From contig NZ_CP036433.1 of the NCBI RefSeq assembly GCF_007751035.1, positions 1,469,001 to 1,533,000 of the forward strand: a DNA stretch of 64,000 bases, in the 5' to 3' direction. The stretch comes from Lignipirellula cremea. Lineage in GTDB: Bacteria; Planctomycetota; Planctomycetia; Pirellulales; Pirellulaceae. The notes beneath the pieces were generated by a model. The model saw nothing but the letters and a program-made list of their open reading frames with translations, was not told the DNA's origin and did no database searches. The first letter of the stretch is position 1, and each line of letters starts with the position of its first letter. Shown one piece after another: positions 35,523 to 42,828 of the stretch. The position numbers and the translations under genes are program-made.

Positions 35523-36824
35523 CTATTCCACGTAGGTTTCGAGGAAGCGGGCCAGGCGGTAAAAGTCGGACTGGGTGTTGATGAAACGCACTTTCGTGAT
35601 GAGCGTCTCTTTGTCGACCAGCTGGTCGAACGGCACGTAATGCAGGTCCAGCTGGCCGGAAACCGACACCATGACCCCGTTCAGGCGTTCTTCCACCAGG
35701 GCCCGGTACGCTCCCACCCCCAGCTGGCTGCCCAGCATGACGTCGAAACCCAGCGGTCGGGCGCAACGTGATTCGTAACCCAGCTGCAGGCCGGTAACCT
35801 TGCGGGCCTGGCCGGACCGTTCGCCGTAGAGTTTGGAGACCAGTTTGGCGAACAGACGTCCCAGGTTCACCTGGGAAATGGCGATGTGGCCGTGTTCGTC
35901 GCGAGGGATGCCTTCCAGGTAGGACTGCGGCAGGAACTCGGCAAGCCCTTCGGCCAGCACGATCACCCCGAACGGTTTCCCTTCCTTGTCGCGGGCCAGC
36001 ATGGTGCGGACGATGCGGTCGACCACCTTGTCGACGTTCATAATGGTGGTGGTTTTCTCGTTCCCTTCGCTGTCGACGACGATTTCTTCGCTGGCGTATT
36101 CGCCGTTGATATCTTCGACGCTGACGACCAGGCTGGCTTCGCCGGCGATGGCGGCCCCATAGGCCAGCCAGCCGGCGCTGCGGCCCATCGTTTCAGCCAG
36201 GAAGTAGGCGCGGCCCGCTTCGGCGTCGTACAGCAGGTTACGAATTTCCGTGGCCAGGGTTTCGACGGCGGTGAAGTAACCGAAGGTAAAGTCGATGCCG
36301 GAGTAATCGTTGTCGATCGTTTTGGGCAGATGGACAATCGGAATCCGCTTTTTATCGGCCGGCATGCGGTCCTGGAACATTTTGAACTTGTTCGCCGTTT
36401 TCAGCGTGTCGTCGCCGCCGATCGAAACCAGGCAGTCGACTCCCAGCGACATCAGCCCTTCATACACGCGGCGCAGCGGCTCCGAACGCTCGGCGTCGTC
36501 CAGATGTTCCGGGCTGGAAACATGCTTGCCCGGGTTGGTGCGGGCGGTGCCAATGATAATCCCCTGCGAGTTTCGGGATCGCTTCAGGGCGTCATGATCA
36601 ATGATCATGTAGTCGCGGCCTTCTTCCAGCGGGGCGTCGGGGCTGTAGCTGGCCAGAGACGAATAACCGTGTTTGATCCCCAGCACTTCGATGTCCGCAC
36701 GGACGAACGAGACGGCGGCGGTCGAAATCACGGCGTTGGCCGCCGGGGCCGGGCCGCCGGCGAAAAGTATGGCGGCGCGACGAAAGCTGTGCTGGGATTT
36801 GGGGGGGCGGGCGAGGGTCGTCAT
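35523..36824 (-). CDS. 6-phosphofructokinase, pyrophosphate-type signature
   Basis: The 433-residue PfkA-superfamily protein has GGPAPAAN (23-30), GGDDTLKTANK (136-146), PKTIDNDYSG (167-176) and MGRSAGWLAYGAA (213-225). The GGDD and PKTIDND forms, rather than GGDGS and PGTIDND, are the accepted marks of pyrophosphate-dependent enzymes (PFP). These phosphorylate fructose 6-phosphate reversibly and are common in planctomycetes. The enzyme is cytoplasmic. GGAG about 8 bases before ATG 36824 supports the start. An in-frame ATG at 36866 is less likely. A promoter lies 70-100 bases upstream, between this gene and hemH. Confidence 0.9.
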   Translation of the reverse strand: MTTLARPPKSQHSFRRAAILFAGGPAPAANAVISTAAVSFVRADIEVLGIKHGYSSLASYSPDAPLEEGRDYMIIDHDALKRSRNSQGIIIGTARTNPGKHVSSPEHLDDAERSEPLRRVYEGLMSLGVDCLVSIGGDDTLKTANKFKMFQDRMPADKKRIPIVHLPKTIDNDYSGIDFTFGYFTAVETLATEIRNLLYDAEAGRAYFLAETMGRSAGWLAYGAAIAGEASLVVSVEDINGEYASEEIVVDSEGNEKTTTIMNVDKVVDRIVRTMLARDKEGKPFGVIVLAEGLAEFLPQSYLEGIPRDEHGHIAISQVNLGRLFAKLVSKLYGERSGQARKVTGLQLGYESRCARPLGFDVMLGSQLGVGAYRALVEERLNGVMVSVSGQLDLHYVPFDQLVDKETLITKVRFINTQSDFYRLARFLETYVE

Positions 36825-36894
36825 GGGTATTCTCCGGTCCGTGTCCGTCGTCGGAAATCTCGACAAAAAAGGGCGTTTTCAGCGTTGCGCCCTC

Positions 36895-36923
36895 ATTGTA
36901 TTTGCACGCTCCCGGATTCCCAA
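36895..36923 (-). promoter_or_regulatory. candidate promoter of the phosphofructokinase gene
   Basis: On the minus strand TTGGGA (36923-36918), a 17-base spacer and TACAAT (36900-36895) resemble a sigma-70 promoter. It sits in the hemH-pfk spacer, so pfk can be transcribed independently of hemH. Confidence 0.5.
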
Positions 36924-36968
36924 GGGGCCAGGGCCCAGGCAACTTGCCGGACCCGTCACTGGCGGCGG

Positions 36969-37991
36969 CTAACGCCGTACGGGTCGCTCGTAACGACAGC
37001 AGTCGAGAGGACATACGTCGTGGCTGGCGGGCAGTTGGCCGATCGCCGCCCGGTCGCTGGATCCGCTCGTACGTTCTACGATCAGCTCGCGAATCATGGA
37101 AACGAACCGCGGATGCACGCCGACCGTGCCCGCCCGCACCATCGCCACGCCGATCTCCTCGCACGTCTCCTTCGCTTCGGTGTCGAGGTCGAACATGACT
37201 TCCATATGGTCGGAAATAAATCCGATCGGCGCGATAACCACCTCTCGCAGGCCGCTCTTTTGGGCCGCCCGCAGGGCGTCGTTGATGTCAGGCTCCAGCC
37301 AGGGCTGGGTCGGCGGGCCGCTACGGCTTTGGTACGTCAGCCGCCAGGAGTCGGGATCGGCCCCGGCAGCCGCAGCCGTCAGGCGGCACGCTTCCTGCAG
37401 CTGGGCCACATATGCACAGTTGTCAGACATCGACATCGGAATACTGTGCGCCGTGAAGAACACCTGGGCGTCGCGACCGCCGCTGGGAAGCTGCGACAAG
37501 GCCGTGCGGACGCGGTCCCCCATCGCCTCGATAAAACCGGGATGGTTGAAGAAAACGCGGAGTTTATCAACCGTCGGGGCGAGCGGGCCGACCTCCTCCT
37601 GGGCCGCGGCGATGTTCTCGCGGTACTGCCGGCAGCCGGAATAGGAGCTGAACGAGGAGGTGAAGAACGCCAGCGCCCTTTTCACGCCGTCTTCCCCCAT
37701 CTGGCGAAGAACGTCGGGCAGCAACGGGTGCCAGTTCCGGTTTCCCCAGTACACGGGCAGGTGCGGACCGTGGGTGTTCAGCTCCGCCACCAGCGCCGCA
37801 ATCAGGGCCCGGTTCTGGGCGTTAATCGGGCTGACGCCGCCAAAATGCTGATAATGCTCGGCCACTTCCAGCATCCGCTCGCGGGGCACATTGCGGCCGC
37901 GGAGGACATTTTCCAGAAACGGCATCACATCGGCAGGGCCATCGGGACCGCCAAACGAAACCACCAGTACGGCGTCGTACGCCTCGGCCAT
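36969..37991 (-). CDS. hemH: ferrochelatase with candidate [2Fe-2S] cysteines
   Basis: The 340-residue protein has VVSFGGPDGP, YWGNRNWHPLLPD, SSFSSYSGCRQYREN, FTAHSIPMSM (catalytic His182) and APIGFISDHMEVMFDLD (Glu264). It inserts iron into a porphyrin; whether protoporphyrin or coproporphyrin is used cannot be read from sequence alone. Cys120 together with Cys327, Cys331 and Cys332 at the C-terminus (DVCPLDCCR) match the placing of the cluster ligands in actinobacterial ferrochelatases, so a [2Fe-2S] cluster is plausible. The start ATG 37991 lacks a clear ribosome binding site. A -10 box lies at 38062-38067. Confidence 0.92.
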   Translation of the reverse strand: MAEAYDAVLVVSFGGPDGPADVMPFLENVLRGRNVPRERMLEVAEHYQHFGGVSPINAQNRALIAALVAELNTHGPHLPVYWGNRNWHPLLPDVLRQMGEDGVKRALAFFTSSFSSYSGCRQYRENIAAAQEEVGPLAPTVDKLRVFFNHPGFIEAMGDRVRTALSQLPSGGRDAQVFFTAHSIPMSMSDNCAYVAQLQEACRLTAAAAGADPDSWRLTYQSRSGPPTQPWLEPDINDALRAAQKSGLREVVIAPIGFISDHMEVMFDLDTEAKETCEEIGVAMVRAGTVGVHPRFVSMIRELIVERTSGSSDRAAIGQLPASHDVCPLDCCRYERPVRR

Positions 37992-38061
37992 CGTAACGCC
38001 ACTTTCTTCGCGCAGGAGAACGATTATCGCCGGGGCGTCCGTTCACCCCGATTCGTTCCCT

Positions 38062-38067
38062 ATTATA
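38062..38067 (-). promoter_or_regulatory. candidate -10 box of hemH
   Basis: A perfect TATAAT on the minus strand, 70 bases before the hemH start. A -35 match at 17 bases (AACCCG) is poor. Same-type boxes occur before several minus-strand genes here. Confidence 0.4.
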
Positions 38068-38230
38068 GCGCGAAGACAAGGGCCCGGGTTTGAGCCAGGC
38101 CAGAAGAAGTGCGCCCCGGGCCAATATCGCCGGGTCGGAGATACGGAAAGTCGGTAAACGCCGAGAGAAAGGGGAACCGCCGTTTGCCGTCCTCGCGGCG
38201 CCAACCCTCAGCAAACCAGGATTGCGAGGC

Positions 38231-38479
38231 TTAGAACTGCTCTTCACGCAAGGAAATCAGCCGGCCGCGACTGGTTTCGTCGACCTGCAGTTTGTCTTCG
38301 CGAGCCAGCCAGCCCATCGCCGCCACGACGACGTCGCGGGGGAAGTCCACCTGCTTGACCAGTTTCGATAGCGAAGTCGGGCCCTCGTCCTGCAGGACTT
38401 GCCAGACATTCCCGGCGGCTTCGCCGATTTGCTGGAGTAAAGTCGTGGTGGTCTCGGTCGTTTCCGTTCCAGCGGCCAT
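38231..38479 (-). CDS. winged helix-turn-helix protein (DUF2582-like)
   Basis: The 82-residue protein has IGEAAGNVWQVLQDEGPTSLSKL and VDFPRDVVVAAMGWLAREDKL, the pattern of small DUF2582 winged-helix proteins. In these, the AGxxWxxL helix precedes a DNA-binding-like fold. Target and function are unknown. GGAG 8 bases before the ATG and a good promoter 57-86 bases upstream mark it as an expressed single gene. Confidence 0.82.
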   Translation of the reverse strand: MAAGTETTETTTTLLQQIGEAAGNVWQVLQDEGPTSLSKLVKQVDFPRDVVVAAMGWLAREDKLQVDETSRGRLISLREEQF

Positions 38480-38843
38480 ACTTTGTTCTCCGAATAAATG
38501 CGCCCAAAGGCGGCAAAAACAAACGCAGGGCTTGGATTATACCCGATGGACTGCCCCCTTCTCAACAGGGGCCAGGTATCCGCCTGAGCAGCGCATTCCC
38601 ATACCCAAACGGCCCGGCCTGGAGCCGGCCGGCCGCAGCCAAAAACTCCTGCGGCAAGACGACGCAGGCTGGCTTGCAATCCTGCCTGGGGCAGGCAGAT
38701 AATGGTTGTTCCCGCTTTCTCGCAGAATGCGCGCCGAAATCGTAAAAAGAAAAACGATTGTGCCATTCGCCGCTGGCCCCAATCTCCCCGTTCAGGCGTT
38801 CCGCAGTACACTCCACCCACCTCCGACCAAGAAGGAGCCACAG
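38480..38843. other. divergent intergenic region
   Basis: This 364-base gap lies between the winged-helix gene and the HINT gene. Apart from the minus-strand promoter at 38536-38565 and the AAGGAG ribosome binding site just before 38844, I see only short inverted repeats (for example GGCCGGCCG near 38628). No coding sequence is convincing. Confidence 0.4.
38536..38565 (-). promoter_or_regulatory. sigma-70 promoter of the winged-helix gene
   Basis: On the minus strand TTGAGA (38565-38560), an 18-base spacer and a perfect TATAAT (38541-38536) form the best -35/-10 pair I found in the window. The start of transcription would lie near 38529, giving a leader of about 50 bases. Confidence 0.65.
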
Positions 38844-39866
38844 ATGGCGAGCGCCGCGAATAATCGCCAAACGACCGGCCTGTCCGATTCGCAGATCGAC
38901 GATGGTTCTGACGCTCTCAACGACGCGCTTGACGAAGCTTTGGCCGAGATGTCGCTGTACAATCTTCCGCCGCGCGCCTTGGACACACCGTCAACTCCCT
39001 CATTGACCATTTCGGAGCTCCCTCGTGAAATCCATGTAGCGCAACAACCCGTCCCACAGGATGCCGTTTTGCCGATTCAGGAGGACGAAGAGCGCGGCTC
39101 GACCGATCGCTTGCTGAAAGCGCTGTCTCTTGCCTTCATCGTCGGCGGCTTGGCGCTGCTCTACTTCACTCTGCCAGCGTCGTGGCGGGCGGCGATCAAC
39201 CCCTGGAAAGACTCTGCGGCCGTAGCGACCGGCGCGACGCCGACTTCTCACGCTCCAGACATGAGTCTGCAAGCAAAGCCAATCGAGCAGGTCCGCCTCG
39301 GCGAGCGAATTGTCGGACGCAATCCGATCCACGAGCAAGTGGAAGGCATTGAGCCCGATCCGGCAACCTGGCGCAAGATCAGCTTGTACATGGAGAAGGA
39401 GGGCGAACTTGGCCTGTGGATTGAGCTGCTGCGCCCCTTGACCTGGATCGAAGCGGCCGGAGCCAAGCCGGGTAAATCCATCCACCTCGACCTCTATGAG
39501 ATGGGGGCGGTTGGAAACGCCGCGGTCACTTCCCTCGGCCCCTGTCCCGAGATCCAGCCGGGTCAGGGAACGGTCGTCACCGGCACGTTCAACCATCAGG
39601 CGGATGAGAACTCCCGAGTCATCCATCTAAAACTAGAAGACCAGATCGAACTGACCGGCGTCACGGCCAATCATCTCTATTGGTCAGAGGACCGCCAAGA
39701 CTTCGTAAAAGCAGGCAGTCTCCGCTCCGGGGAATTAGTCGATACCGCCTACGGCCTTAAACAGGTCGTCTCGGTAACTCCGATCGAGCACGACGGATTC
39801 CTCTATAACCTGGAAACGACGGAACATGTCTACCGCGTCGGGACACTAGGCCTTAATCCAGCGTAA
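38844..39866 (+). pseudogene. membrane-anchored polymorphic-toxin HINT protein, 3' end cut off by an IS element
   Basis: The 340-residue open frame starts at ATG 38844 with AAGGAG 6 bases upstream. An acidic N-terminal part (1-88) is followed by one membrane helix (about 90-110, LLKALSLAFIVGGLALLYF). A HINT-type self-splicing fold follows (about 145-335): QVRLGERIVGRNP, then VTANHLYWSEDRQDFVKAGSL, SGELVDTAYGLKQVVSV and FLYNLETTEHVYRVG. HINT domains in polymorphic toxins release the C-terminal toxin. The last residues, L-G-L-N-P-A-stop, are encoded by the terminal inverted repeat of the IS1380 element. The native end (V-G-T-L-V-H-N) is found on the other side of the element. The cysteine that usually starts HINT domains is absent. 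Confidence 0.85.
39841..39844 (+). repeat. target-site duplication GGAC, left copy
   Basis: GGAC lies directly before the left inverted repeat (one extra A separates them) and recurs at 41701-41704 right after the element. Deleting one copy plus the element restores the HINT reading frame exactly, which identifies it as the duplicated target. Confidence 0.85.
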
Positions 39867-39873
39867 GCCGCTT
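39846..39873 (+). repeat. IS1380 left terminal inverted repeat
   Basis: It begins CTAGGCCTTAATCCAGCGTA. It encodes the last codons and the premature stop (TAA at 39864-39866) of the interrupted HINT gene. Confidence 0.85.
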
Positions 39874-39926
39874 GATGCGGAGACGAAAAAACTCGAAAAC
39901 CCTCGGCGTTTTTGCGTAAATTGGTG

Positions 39927-41507
39927 ATGCCAATCAAAACAATTACGCACGCCAGAAAGGGTTTTCGAGTGAAGACAAAGATACGACCAAAAGCGCAGCG
40001 ACGCAAGCAGAGAATGCAGCGCAGGATTGATCCCCAGAACGGGTCCGGCCAGTCGCCGATGATCGTTCCCGAGAAAATCGTTTACGAACTGGCCGACCGG
40101 CATCAAGCGATCGCCGCCGGCGGTTTGGGCGCCCTGGTGCAGACGGCGCGGCGACTGGACTTGCGGCAGGCGATCAACAATTCGATCACGCTGCTCAAGT
40201 TGCATCGTCCGTACGATGAGGCCGATCATGTGCTCAACATCGCCCTGAACCTGCTGGCCGGCGGCGGTTGCCTGGAGCATCTCGAAGACCGTCGCTGCGA
40301 CGAGGCGTATCTCAATGCCCTCGGCGCGGAGCGGATTCCCGATCCGACCACCGCCGGCGACTTCTGCCGCCGCTTTCAAGAGATGGATATCCTGCGATTG
40401 ATGAACGGCTTCAACCAGGTTCGCGAGCGGGTCTGGCAGGAGCAGCCCGACGCGTTCTTCGACTGCGCCATCATCGAGGCCGACGGCACCCAGGTGCAGA
40501 CCTCGGCCGAGAAGAAACAGGGCATCGGCATCAACTATAAAGGGGAGTGGGGCTATCATCCGCTGGTCGTCACGCTGGCCAACACCCGCGAGCCGCTGTT
40601 CATCGTCAACCGCAGCGGCAATCGTCCCAGCCATGAAAACGCCGCGTTCTTCTTCGACCTGGCGGTTGAGCGCTGCCGCAAAGCGGGCTTCCGCAAGGTG
40701 GTCCTCCGGGGCGACACGGACTTCGCCCTGACGGAGAACTTCGATCGCTGGAGCGAGCAGAACGTTGAGTTTGTGTTCGGGATCGACGCCATGCCCAATC
40801 TGGTCGGAATCGCGAAAACCCTCGCAGAAACCGAGTGGAAAACGCTTCACCGCCGCAAACACAAACCGCACTCAAGTCGCGACAAACGGCCGCGTTGTAA
40901 AGAACAAATCGTCGAGCAGAACGGCTACCTCAACAAGAAGCTCGTCTCCGAGCAGATCGCCGAGTTCGACTATCAGCCGGGCAAGTGCGGCCGCTCTTAC
41001 CGCATCATCGCGCTCAAAAAGGAAGTGCGTCAGAAGCGCGGGCAGTTGCGATTATTCGATCACGAGGCGCCGGTGTACTTCTTCTATATCACCAACGCGA
41101 TGAAGGTCGACAAGTCGGCCCGACAGGTGGTGCGGGATGCGAACGCTCGCTGCAACCAGGAGAACAACATCGCGCAACTTAAGCAGTGTGCGTTGTCGGC
41201 GCCGCTGGACAACCTGCTGAGCAACTGGGCGTACATGGTGATCGCCTCGCTGGCCTGGAGTTTGAAAGCCTGGGCAACGCTGAGTATCCAGCCTGCCGGC
41301 AACGGCGACTCGAGGGCGGAACAAACGCGCCAGAAGGCCGCACTGCTGGCGATGGACTTCAGGACGTTTCGCGATCGCGTGTTAATGGTTCCCGCGCAGA
41401 TCATTCGCAGCGGACGGCAGATCGTCTATCGGTTGCTGAGCTATCGTCCGACGCTGGACTACCTGCTGTTGATCGTGCAGAACGTCCATCGCCCGCTCCG
41501 CTGTTGA
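39927..41507 (+). CDS. IS1380-family transposase
   Basis: The 526-residue DDE transposase has a basic N-terminus (KTKIRPKAQRRKQRMQRRID) for DNA binding. Then come DHVLNIALNLLAGG, RIPDPTTAGDFCRRF, IIEADGTQVQTS with the first catalytic Asp (about 186), GYHPLVVTLANT, GNRPSHENAA and VVLRGDTDFALTENFDRW with the second Asp region (about 263-265). CNQENNIAQLKQ supplies the likely catalytic Glu. These are IS1380-family hallmarks. A GTG at 39969, after an AAAGGG, is an alternative start that would begin at the basic region. The frame is complete, with no internal stop. Confidence 0.93.
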   Translation: MPIKTITHARKGFRVKTKIRPKAQRRKQRMQRRIDPQNGSGQSPMIVPEKIVYELADRHQAIAAGGLGALVQTARRLDLRQAINNSITLLKLHRPYDEADHVLNIALNLLAGGGCLEHLEDRRCDEAYLNALGAERIPDPTTAGDFCRRFQEMDILRLMNGFNQVRERVWQEQPDAFFDCAIIEADGTQVQTSAEKKQGIGINYKGEWGYHPLVVTLANTREPLFIVNRSGNRPSHENAAFFFDLAVERCRKAGFRKVVLRGDTDFALTENFDRWSEQNVEFVFGIDAMPNLVGIAKTLAETEWKTLHRRKHKPHSSRDKRPRCKEQIVEQNGYLNKKLVSEQIAEFDYQPGKCGRSYRIIALKKEVRQKRGQLRLFDHEAPVYFFYITNAMKVDKSARQVVRDANARCNQENNIAQLKQCALSAPLDNLLSNWAYMVIASLAWSLKAWATLSIQPAGNGDSRAEQTRQKAALLAMDFRTFRDRVLMVPAQIIRSGRQIVYRLLSYRPTLDYLLLIVQNVHRPLRC

Positions 41508-41672
41508 CGACGCCTCCCCCGAAGTCAGCGTCCGGACGCGCTGACACCGCCGCCACGTCTCACCCGGAAAGCCGCCCCACATGCCCGACGCCTCAATCCA
41601 ACCAACCCCACCAGCGCCGCTGGACCGCAAGCGCCTGCGCAAGCCCCAGCCCACAAAATCACGCCAGGCCAG

Positions 41673-41700
41673 AACCGCCATACGCTTGTTTAAGGACTAG
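41673..41700 (-). repeat. IS1380 right terminal inverted repeat
   Basis: Read on the minus strand from 41700 it begins CTAGTCCTTAAACAAGCGTA, matching the left end at about 22 of 28 positions. Confidence 0.85.
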
Positions 41701-41704
41701 GGAC
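41701..41704 (+). repeat. target-site duplication GGAC, right copy
   Basis: This is the second copy of the four bases found at 39841-39844, directly abutting the CTAG end of the element. Confidence 0.85.
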
Positions 41705-42091
41705 GTTGGTTCATAATAGTTGTCCCGATGTCGCATATCACGGTACAGATATTGATTCGGCAACGTCTTTGTACAAGGGGGAAAGTTGGATGCATCCGTC
41801 GCCGCGTTAAATAAAATCGACGGCCCACCAGGGTTTCATCTTGCGACGGAGCTGGAGGACGCTTTAGCGTTTGCAGCCAGAAGGAGAAAAGGTACAGCGC
41901 TTAAGTATCGCTTTTCTCCAGCAGCCCGTGAGCAATTGGATGCTGCGGGAATTATCCGCCAACCCATCCCTGGCGGACCAAAATCTTTACGCACAATTGG
42001 CGACGAGTTACTTGTGAAGCCAGAGCAGTATGGCCTCTTCAATGAATTGCTCGAAGCGGGTGAGATCGTTATTTCTCCGGCAAGGTGGTAG
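41701..42091 (+). pseudogene. severed C-terminal toxin domain (ADP-ribosyltransferase-like), frameshifted
   Basis: This is the 3' remainder of the HINT gene. After GGAC the HINT frame continues as TLVHNSCPDVAYHGTDIDSA and then stops at 41808-41810. Shifting back by one base at a run of five G (41777-41781) opens the frame that continues as KLDASVAALNK, GPPGFHLATELEDALAFAA and so on, ending ...EAGEIVISPARW with a stop at 42089-42091. YHGT near the start, then PGFHLATELEDALAFA, resembles H-Y-E-type ADP-ribosyltransferase toxins (DUF3990-like). That assignment is inference. IS insertion plus frameshift should abolish the full toxin. The next gene starts 5 bases later. Confidence 0.75.
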
Positions 42092-42095
42092 TGTG

Positions 42096-42536
42096 ATGGG
42101 TCGGGACGACTTCCAAATTGTTAATCCACTGGAACACATCCGCGAGCATCCAGAGATATACCTAGAGGATGGCGCCAATGTTACCGGAAGTTCACTCATG
42201 TGCAGGCTCTTGGCTGACGTCTTGGTAAACAACAATTGCCAGGTCGTGATCCAACGCCTGGAAAGTTGGTGGATCATTGGGAGTGATGTCGATTGGGCAG
42301 GAACTGCGCAGAACCAGGTCTTTTACACCATTGTTCCCTTCCCTCAAGCAGGACAGAACTGCTTTCACGCTGAGGTTTTACTAACGGTGTTTGCACGAGA
42401 TGTCGTGGTCTTCTCAGGAAACAGCCATACCGTGATTGTCGGCGCGACATCGGTATCCGAAGAGATTTTGAATTTTAGAAGGAACCTGCCGTTTCTCAAT
42501 CGTATGATCGGCTTTCGTATGAAGAATGAAGAGTAG
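42096..42536 (+). CDS. probable immunity protein of the toxin locus
   Basis: The 146-residue protein starts MGRDDFQIVNPLEHIREHPE, 5 bases after the toxin-domain stop, the usual place for an immunity gene. I found no exact family. PLEHIREHPEIYLEDGANVTGSSLMCRLLADVLVN resembles the opening of GyrB/HSP90-type (GHKL) folds, where LEAVRKRPGMYIG is followed by a helix facing the nucleotide. The metal-binding Asn and glycine-rich loops are not recognisable. An inactive GHKL-like fold used for binding is therefore possible but unproven. No signal peptide is seen, which suits a cytoplasmic antitoxin. Base composition is more AT-rich than in neighbouring genes, suggesting acquisition. Confidence 0.6.
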   Translation: MGRDDFQIVNPLEHIREHPEIYLEDGANVTGSSLMCRLLADVLVNNNCQVVIQRLESWWIIGSDVDWAGTAQNQVFYTIVPFPQAGQNCFHAEVLLTVFARDVVVFSGNSHTVIVGATSVSEEILNFRRNLPFLNRMIGFRMKNEE

Positions 42537-42733
42537 CTGGAAGAGATTGTTCTCACCATCTCTCCCCATAGGTCTGATTGCTGTACGGATCCCGGCGGAA
42601 ATAGCGGCAATTGAGCCACCCAGACTTTGCCAGTGTAGGCCAATCAATGAAATGCCCTCTTCTCTTCTCGGGCCATTTTTCCTGCCCTTTCGCACTTCTT
42701 CGCTCCACGTTCCCCTGGCGGCCGTGCTGCCCT

Positions 42734-42739
42734 TATAAT
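42734..42739 (+). promoter_or_regulatory. candidate -10 box of the BatA-like gene
   Basis: A perfect TATAAT 89 bases before ATG 42829. No good -35 is visible, so the assignment rests on the hexamer and its position. Confidence 0.4.
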
Positions 42740-42828
42740 CAAGGGACGTCTGGCAGCTTGCCGGCCCGACCTGGCGAGATCGCGGGTCCGCGGTGACTGG
42801 GGGCGTTATTCCTGTTTGCTGGTGGTTC

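Larger units (their letters stand above)
39846..41700 (+). mobile_element. IS1380-family insertion sequence
   Basis: This is a complete element of about 1855 bases. The left end (39846-39873) and the reverse complement of the right end (41673-41700) both start CTAG and share CCTTAA and AGCGTA at the same offsets; about 22 of 28 positions match. A 4-bp duplication, GGAC, flanks it. It carries a single intact transposase gene of the IS1380 family. It inserted into the 3' part of a HINT/toxin gene. The size and four-base duplication fit the family, and the transposase looks functional, so the insertion may be recent. Confidence 0.92.

Noticed and set aside
35886-38093. 735-residue plus-strand frame across the phosphofructokinase and ferrochelatase genes
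   Set aside because: Both minus-strand genes have complete catalytic motifs. The plus-strand frame is a shadow spanning two genes.
41786-42091. 101-residue ORF taken as a complete independent gene
   Set aside because: It begins at a TTG in the middle of a domain. The upstream part (YHGTDIDSA) is in another frame before the G-run, and the HINT join explains it as a severed toxin end.
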